Positions 6,559-9,764 of a DNA stretch of 9,764 nucleotides are shown here, piece by piece. Source of the DNA: an uncultured Acetatifactor sp. (GTDB lineage Bacteria > Bacillota > Clostridia > Lachnospirales > Lachnospiraceae); the NCBI GenBank assembly GCA_910577185.1, contig CAJTLR010000052.1:1-9764 (forward strand). Direction: 5' to 3'. The notes under the pieces are model-generated. The model saw nothing but the letters and a program-made list of their open reading frames with translations, did no database searches and was not told the DNA's origin. Both the position numbers and the translations under genes were made by a program. The first letter of the stretch is position 1. Each line of letters opens with the position of its first letter.

Positions 6559-6759
6559 ATGTCCGGAAACAGAAGTAATAGAGTAGAAGTGCCTGAAGCA
6601 AAGGCAGCAATGGATCGTTTTAAGACTGAGGTTGCATCCGAGCTGGGTGTAAACCTGAAAGAAGGCTATAACGGCGACCTGACTTCCCGTGAAGCCGGTT
6701 CTATCGGCGGCGAGATGGTACGTCGTATGATCAAGAAGCAGGAAGAGCAGATGAAATAA
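6559..6759 (+). CDS. Alpha/beta-type small acid-soluble spore protein (SASP)
   Basis: The protein of 66 residues binds and coats forespore DNA, protecting it from UV and chemicals, and is degraded on germination. Both family signatures are visible: the GPR protease site TEVASELG (23-30, cleavage expected after Glu24) and LTSREAGSIGGEMVRRMI (41-58). Length and charge fit the family. The ATG at 6559 has GGAGG (6545-6549) 9 bases upstream. It is monocistronic: a sigma-G-like promoter lies upstream, and hairpins and a terminator lie downstream. It shows that the organism is, or descends from, an endospore former. Family assignment is firm; which of the several paralogues it is cannot be told. Confidence 0.96.
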   Translation: MSGNRSNRVEVPEAKAAMDRFKTEVASELGVNLKEGYNGDLTSREAGSIGGEMVRRMIKKQEEQMK

Positions 6760-6781
6760 GGCTCCCCGGCTGACATGAAAT

Positions 6782-6819
6782 CGTTCTACGGAACGTAAGG
6801 CGTCGCCCATTGGGGCGGC
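6782..6819 (+). other. Two small hairpins after the spore protein gene
   Basis: CGTTC (6782-6786) pairs with GAACG (6791-6795) around TACG, a stable C(UACG)G-type tetraloop. GTCGCCC (6802-6808) pairs with GGGCGGC (6813-6819, one G-T pair) around a 4-base loop. Neither is followed by a T-tract, so they look like 3-end structures that stabilise the message, not terminators. Confidence 0.45.
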
Positions 6820-6849
6820 ACCCATAAAACAGCATAAGTTTGTTTTCGG

Positions 6850-6880
6850 AAAACGGTGTGGCTTCGGCCATGCCGTTTTT
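6850..6880 (+). terminator. Intrinsic terminator with a UUCG tetraloop
   Basis: A 13-bp stem (6850-6862 with 6867-6879, two internal G-T pairs) closes on TTCG and ends in five T residues (6876-6880). It lies 90 bp beyond the spore protein gene and just ahead of the TetR promoter, so it separates the two units. The T-tract is short. Confidence 0.75.
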
Positions 6881-6906
6881 CCGCTGCGGCTTTTCTCTGC
6901 ATGCTA

Positions 6907-6935
6907 TTGACAATGTGCCGGGATTGTTTTATAAT
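6907..6935 (+). promoter_or_regulatory. Consensus sigma-A promoter of the TetR-CPBP operon
   Basis: TTGACA (6907-6912), a 17-bp spacer, and TATAAT (6930-6935): a full consensus promoter. The expected start of transcription is near 6942, inside the palindrome. Such a strong promoter fits a gene pair kept off by a repressor. Confidence 0.9.
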
Positions 6936-6958
6936 TATTGTTATATAACAATAATTAT
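6931..6958. promoter_or_regulatory. 28-bp perfect palindrome, probable TetR operator
   Basis: The half-site ATAATTATTGTTAT (6931-6944) is followed directly by its exact reverse complement (6945-6958), with no mismatch. It covers five bases of the -10 box and the likely transcription start, and ends 3 bases before the AGGAGG of the TetR gene. A bound dimer (or pair of dimers) of the product of the next gene would block the promoter, so negative autoregulation is the simplest reading. It could also form a hairpin in the RNA only if transcription began further upstream. Confidence 0.85.
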
Positions 6959-6974
6959 TTTAGGAGGTGTACCG

Positions 6975-7547
6975 GTGCCGCCAAAATCAAAAATCACAAA
7001 GGACATGATTGTAGATACTGCTTTTGAGATCGCCCGCAGTGAAGGTTTTGAAACGATCAATGCCAGGACAGTATCGGAGAAGCTGCATTGTTCCACACAG
7101 CCCGTTATGTATCATTTTTCAACCATTGAGGCATTGAAAAAGACGGTCTATGCAAAGGCAGACCGTTATCATTCGGAATATCTGATGCATCTGGAAAAAC
7201 CACAAAAAGACATTATACTTGGGATTGGATGGAATTATATCCGCTTTGCGATGGAAGAACCACACCTGTTCCGTTTCCTTTTTCAGTCAAATGTTTTCAA
7301 GGGAACCACCCTGCCTGAGCTGATAGACGCCCAGGAGCTTGCGCCTATTATTTCGGCAATGCAGGAAGCCATGGGATGCGGTATGGCGCAGGTAAAAGAA
7401 ATCTTTTTGTCAATTTTCTTATTTGCTCACGGGTATGCCAGTATCATTGCCAACAACTCGCTGGCGTATGAGGAGGAGCTTATCAAAACTCATCTGAAAC
7501 GGGCTTATCACGGCGCAATATTGGCTGCCCAGGAGGATATAAAGTGA
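6975..7547 (+). CDS. TetR/AcrR-family transcriptional regulator
   Basis: This 190-residue protein has an N-terminal TetR-type helix-turn-helix: KITKDMIVDTAFEIARSEGF (6-25), then ARTVSEKLHCSTQPVMYHFS (30-49), including the typical Tyr-x-Phe at the end of the recognition helix. The remaining helical part (about 65-190) is the ligand/dimerisation domain and is not specific enough to name an inducer. The start is GTG 6975-6977 with AGGAGG (6962-6967) 7 bases upstream. An in-frame ATG at 6840 would lie within the preceding terminator and is unlikely. It overlaps the next gene by 4 bp (GTGA), so the two are translationally coupled. The palindrome at its promoter suggests it represses its own operon and, when ligand binds, releases the CPBP gene. 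Confidence 0.9.
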   Translation: MPPKSKITKDMIVDTAFEIARSEGFETINARTVSEKLHCSTQPVMYHFSTIEALKKTVYAKADRYHSEYLMHLEKPQKDIILGIGWNYIRFAMEEPHLFRFLFQSNVFKGTTLPELIDAQELAPIISAMQEAMGCGMAQVKEIFLSIFLFAHGYASIIANNSLAYEEELIKTHLKRAYHGAILAAQEDIK

Positions 7548-8302
7548 AAAAGTTATATGAGAAAAGCGAGATAACCTTTGCCATAGTCTGGATTGTGGTT
7601 TATTGTGTTCTGCAGTCCCTGGCGAATCCGCTCAATAAAAAAATCGGGATTGCATATTCCGCAAGCGCCATTTTCTGTATCTTACAGGCAGTTATCCTTC
7701 TTGTCTTTATCCGGAAAAACAGCCTGTTGAAACGGTATGGGCTCTGCAAATCTTCTGCGCCTGCCCGTCAGCTTCTCTACTATGTACCGCTGATCATACT
7801 GGCCACGGGTAATCTTTGGAACGGTCTTGCCGTTCATGATTCCTTGGCGGATACGGCCTGCCACATTGTCTGTATGCTTTGTGTGGGCTTTTTGGAGGAA
7901 GTGATTTTTAGAGGACTTCTTTTCAAGGCAATGGAGAGAGACAATGAAAAATCCGCAATAATCGTTTCAAGCCTGACCTTTGGCACCGGGCATCTGCTAA
8001 ATTTATTCAATGGAAGCGGTATGGATTTGGCAGACAATTTCATCCAAATCATCTTTGCAACTGCGGTAGGCTTTCTGTTTGTAACAATATTTTATCGCAG
8101 CAAAAGTCTGCTCCCCTGTATTATGACTCATTCCGCGATAAATACCCTCAGCACTTTTGCAAATGAAGCGGCCTATGCTGTGGAAAAACAGATTATCCAC
8201 ATCCTTGTGATGATTGCCCTGACGGTTGCCTATACCTTAATTCTGACAAGGACCATTCCCAAAAGTCAATGTGCAAATGCAGGCGGCGGGGCAGATAAAT
8301 GA
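7544..8302 (+). CDS. CPBP-family intramembrane glutamic endopeptidase homologue
   Basis: The protein of 252 residues is a polytopic membrane protein with about eight hydrophobic segments, for example 10-28, 38-57, 78-95, 165-184 and 218-236. It carries all the CPBP (Abi/Rce1-like) motifs: EEVIFRG with Glu118, Glu119 and Arg123; FGTGH with Phe146 and His150; and HSAIN with His196 and Asn200. Such proteins cleave peptides within the membrane or act in bacteriocin self-immunity and protein maturation. No bacteriocin gene is visible here. The start is GTG 7544-7546, with GGAGG 7 bases upstream inside the TetR gene. Its expression should follow that of the TetR gene. The family is firm; the substrate is unknown. 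The C-terminal tail after residue 240 is short and polar. Confidence 0.9.
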   Translation: MKKLYEKSEITFAIVWIVVYCVLQSLANPLNKKIGIAYSASAIFCILQAVILLVFIRKNSLLKRYGLCKSSAPARQLLYYVPLIILATGNLWNGLAVHDSLADTACHIVCMLCVGFLEEVIFRGLLFKAMERDNEKSAIIVSSLTFGTGHLLNLFNGSGMDLADNFIQIIFATAVGFLFVTIFYRSKSLLPCIMTHSAINTLSTFANEAAYAVEKQIIHILVMIALTVAYTLILTRTIPKSQCANAGGGADK

Positions 8303-8406
8303 TATGGCGAAGCTGCTTTCAGAACAGGCATGCTGCCCTTTGCACGGAAATAAGGCAAGACTTCAGCTATGGCAGGATTCGGAGGGAAAAAGTTTTCCTC
8401 TATCAG

Positions 8407-8455
8407 AAACACAGCCGCCAGGGATTAACTTCTCGTCCCTGACGGCTGTGTTTGT
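8407..8455 (+). terminator. Terminator of the TetR-CPBP operon
   Basis: An 11-bp stem (8407-8417 with 8443-8453), one C-A mismatch, and a further 6 bp (8419-8424 with 8436-8441) enclose an 11-base loop. On the plus strand it is followed by a T-rich run (TTTGTCTTTG). It lies 105 bp after the CPBP stop. The stem would also form on the opposite strand, but there the following bases are not T-rich. Confidence 0.85.
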
Positions 8456-8586
8456 CTTTGCACTTGGCCGCTGCCCTGTTTCAGATGTCCGGCTGATACT
8501 GTTTTATCAGCAGCTGTCATGGGTCCAGCCTTTTTCATTTTGCAGCCAGGTTCCCCGCCCGGCGCCGGTGACTTCCCCGGATAAGA
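8456..8586. other. Intergenic space between the convergent CPBP and transaldolase genes
   Basis: Together with 8303-8406, this makes 284 bp without a supported gene. Apart from the terminator just to the left, it holds one 7-bp hairpin (GCTGATA 8492-8498 with TATCAGC 8505-8511, 6-base loop) and a 10-bp palindrome CCGGCGCCGG (8559-8568). I see no clear minus-strand terminator for the transaldolase gene. Confidence 0.5.
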
Positions 8587-9240
8587 TTACTCTCCGAACA
8601 CTGCGCGGTAATCTGCCTGAAATTTCTCGATACCCGCATCAGTCAGGGGATGCTTCACCATCTGTTCAATGACGGCATAGGGAACCGTGGCGATATCCGC
8701 CCCTGCCAGGGCACAGTCCGTCACGTGGACAGGATTGCGGACACTTGCCGCAATAATTTCCGTGTCCAGGTCAGTCACTGCAAAAATATCTGAAATCTCA
8801 CGGATCAGGTCCACACCTCTCTGGCTGATATCATCCAGACGCCCCAGGAAAGGAGAGACAAAAGCCGCTCCCGCCCGTGCTGCCAGCAAAGCCTGGTTGG
8901 ATGTAAAAATCAGGGTCACATTGACCTTGATTCCCTCGGAGGACAATACCTTACATGCCTTTAAACCTTCCACTGTCATGGGAATCTTTACCACCATATT
9001 GGGATGAATTTTCGCAATCTCCCTGCCTTCCCGGATCATTCCCTCCGCGTCCACAGTGGTAGCCTTCACTTCCCCGCTGATAGGCCCGTCCACAATGGAA
9101 GCAATCTCGGCAATCACTTCTTCAAAATTCCTTCCCTCCTTCGCAATCAGGGAGGGATTGGTGGTAACGCCGCAGATGACACCCATGTCATTTGCCTTTC
9201 TGATGTCTTCCACCTTCGCTGTATCAACAAAAAAACGCAT
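8587..9240 (-). CDS. fsa: Transaldolase of the Fsa/TalC type
   Basis: This 217-residue soluble enzyme belongs to the small transaldolase / fructose-6-phosphate aldolase family of (beta/alpha)8 barrels. Asp6 (FFVDTA), TTNPSL (26-31), the Schiff-base Lys85 in VVKIPMT, and VSPFLGRLDD (128-137) are all present. Two positions that separate the activities read as transaldolase: Glu57 (Gln59 in E. coli FsaA) and Phe131 (Tyr131 in FsaA). I therefore infer transfer of dihydroxyacetone units in the non-oxidative pentose phosphate pathway; databases often name such proteins fsa or tal. The start is the ATG at 9238-9240, with GGAG 8 bases upstream; the TTG two codons earlier is too close to that site. 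It has its own promoter. Confidence 0.94.
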   Translation of the reverse strand: MRFFVDTAKVEDIRKANDMGVICGVTTNPSLIAKEGRNFEEVIAEIASIVDGPISGEVKATTVDAEGMIREGREIAKIHPNMVVKIPMTVEGLKACKVLSSEGIKVNVTLIFTSNQALLAARAGAAFVSPFLGRLDDISQRGVDLIREISDIFAVTDLDTEIIAASVRNPVHVTDCALAGADIATVPYAVIEQMVKHPLTDAGIEKFQADYRAVFGE

Positions 9241-9327
9241 AGTCAAAACTCCTCTCTTTTCTTATGCCAGGCCGCAGTCGCCACAAATCCGGCGCCTGCA
9301 GGGCAAAACATACTTCCGGTCATATGT

Positions 9328-9356
9328 ATTATAGTCATTTCAGGATAATACGTCAA
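9328..9356 (-). promoter_or_regulatory. fsa: Sigma-A promoter of the transaldolase gene
   Basis: On the minus strand: TTGACG (plus-strand 9351-9356), a 17-bp spacer, and TATAAT (9328-9333). This is near-consensus, and gives a leader of about 80 bases before the ATG. Confidence 0.88.
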
Positions 9357-9377
9357 CAGAAAAGATATCATTTCAGG
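9335..9377. repeat. 10-bp direct repeats around the transaldolase promoter
   Basis: TCATTTCAGG occurs at 9335-9344 (between -10 and -35) and again at 9368-9377 (just upstream of -35). The start-to-start distance of 33 bp is about three helical turns, so a regulator could bind both on the same face of the DNA. The upstream copy lies 6 bp beyond the kinase stop. Confidence 0.5.
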
Positions 9378-9383
9378 CCTGTC

Positions 9384-9764
9384 CTACATCAGGGCAAATC
9401 TGCGCCTTACCTCGTCCATATCGGAAATGCGCTGGGAAACATTCTCTTTCGTGCAGTCCTCCAGAAGGCCTTCCAGCTTTCTCCGGCGCCTTTTCTGCCC
9501 GGGATCTCCGGCCCCCCGCCTGCCCATGGTATTTTTCCCGCTTCCGCCGGATTCCTCACGGTTTCCCAGCATTACTTTCAGCGTCTGCCCCAGCCCGTAC
9601 ACATCGCAGGATGCCGTCAGGGACACATGGTCATGAAACTGTTCCGGTGCAGCAAACCCCGGTGTTCCTGCCCGGGAAGTCACCTTCTCCCGCATGGAAC
9701 ATACACATCCCAGATCTACCAGTCTGACCCTGCCATCCTGGCAGACTATCACATTGGCAGGCTT
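9384..9764 (-). CDS. Serine/threonine protein kinase, C-terminal lobe (5' end outside the window)
   Basis: The 126 visible residues begin inside the catalytic loop: KPANV (the Lys-x-x-Asn after the missing catalytic Asp), then VDLG (16-19, a Leu variant of the Mg-binding DFG), GTPGFAAPEQF (33-43, activation-segment APE motif) and CDVYGLGQ (53-60, helix F Asp54). After helix F comes a Gly/Ser- and Arg-rich stretch (about 67-96) in place of the usual helix G region. The closing SQRISDMDEV has the conserved Arg112 of subdomain XI. There is no transmembrane segment or PASTA repeat after the kinase domain, so it is unlike PrkC. The gene ends in TAG, and no terminator is visible before the transaldolase promoter. 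The kinase call is firm; the partner is unknown. Confidence 0.85.
   Translation of the reverse strand, partial: KPANVIVCQDGRVRLVDLGCVCSMREKVTSRAGTPGFAAPEQFHDHVSLTASCDVYGLGQTLKVMLGNREESGGSGKNTMGRRGAGDPGQKRRRRKLEGLLEDCTKENVSQRISDMDEVRRRFALM

Noticed and set aside
6840..6974. Upstream in-frame ATG for the TetR regulator at 6840
   Set aside because: It precedes the terminator stem and the consensus promoter. The GTG at 6975 has AGGAGG 7 bases upstream and gives the normal TetR N-terminus.
8559..8568. CCGGCGCCGG palindrome
   Set aside because: A short GC palindrome in a GC-rich stretch between convergent genes; no partner feature supports a function.
8271..8672. 133-codon plus-strand frame after the CPBP gene
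   Set aside because: It starts inside the CPBP gene, crosses the terminator stem and runs into the opposite-strand transaldolase gene. There is no recognisable domain and no good ribosome binding site.

Overview
The window looks like a chromosomal segment from a spore-forming member of the Clostridia, most likely Lachnospiraceae. This is inference, resting on an alpha/beta-type small acid-soluble spore protein gene, the two-subunit glgC-glgD pair, strong AGGAGG ribosome binding sites, TTG and GTG starts, and medium GC content. It contains no rRNA, tRNA, CRISPR array or insertion sequence that I can see.

Layout, left to right. The minus strand of 1-3654 carries a run of four genes read right to left. 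They are a cytoplasmic BMP-fold protein with a ParB-like N-terminal part (1636-3537), a small metallophosphoesterase (963-1586), an HD-domain phosphohydrolase with a TTG start (205-789), and the beginning of a hotdog-fold thioesterase that leaves the window (1-169). A promoter sits just upstream of the BMP gene. Next, also on the minus strand, is the glycogen operon glgC-glgD (6162 to 3818). Its genes overlap by 7 bp, and it ends in a clear intrinsic terminator (3657-3690). Between the glgD stop and that terminator, the glgD frame stays open for 39 more codons.

The plus strand holds 6423-8455. It begins with the spore protein gene behind a sigma-G-like promoter and a foldable leader, followed by a UUCG-loop terminator. 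After that comes a self-contained two-gene operon: a TetR-type regulator and a CPBP-family membrane protease homologue. This operon has a full-consensus promoter whose -10 box lies at the edge of a 28-bp perfect palindrome, the obvious operator for autoregulation. It closes with a long terminator hairpin. The last segment is minus strand again: an Fsa/TalC-type transaldolase with its own consensus promoter, and the C-terminal lobe of a serine/threonine protein kinase cut by the window edge.

How the genes work together. GlgC and GlgD make ADP-glucose for glycogen synthesis. The transaldolase works in the non-oxidative pentose phosphate pathway. The spore gene acts in the forespore. TetR-CPBP looks like a regulated accessory membrane-protein module. 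The BMP/metallophosphoesterase pair is the least understood part. The points most worth a second look are the cytoplasmic ParB-like/BMP protein, the glgD post-stop frame, the TetR operator, and the leader of the spore protein gene.
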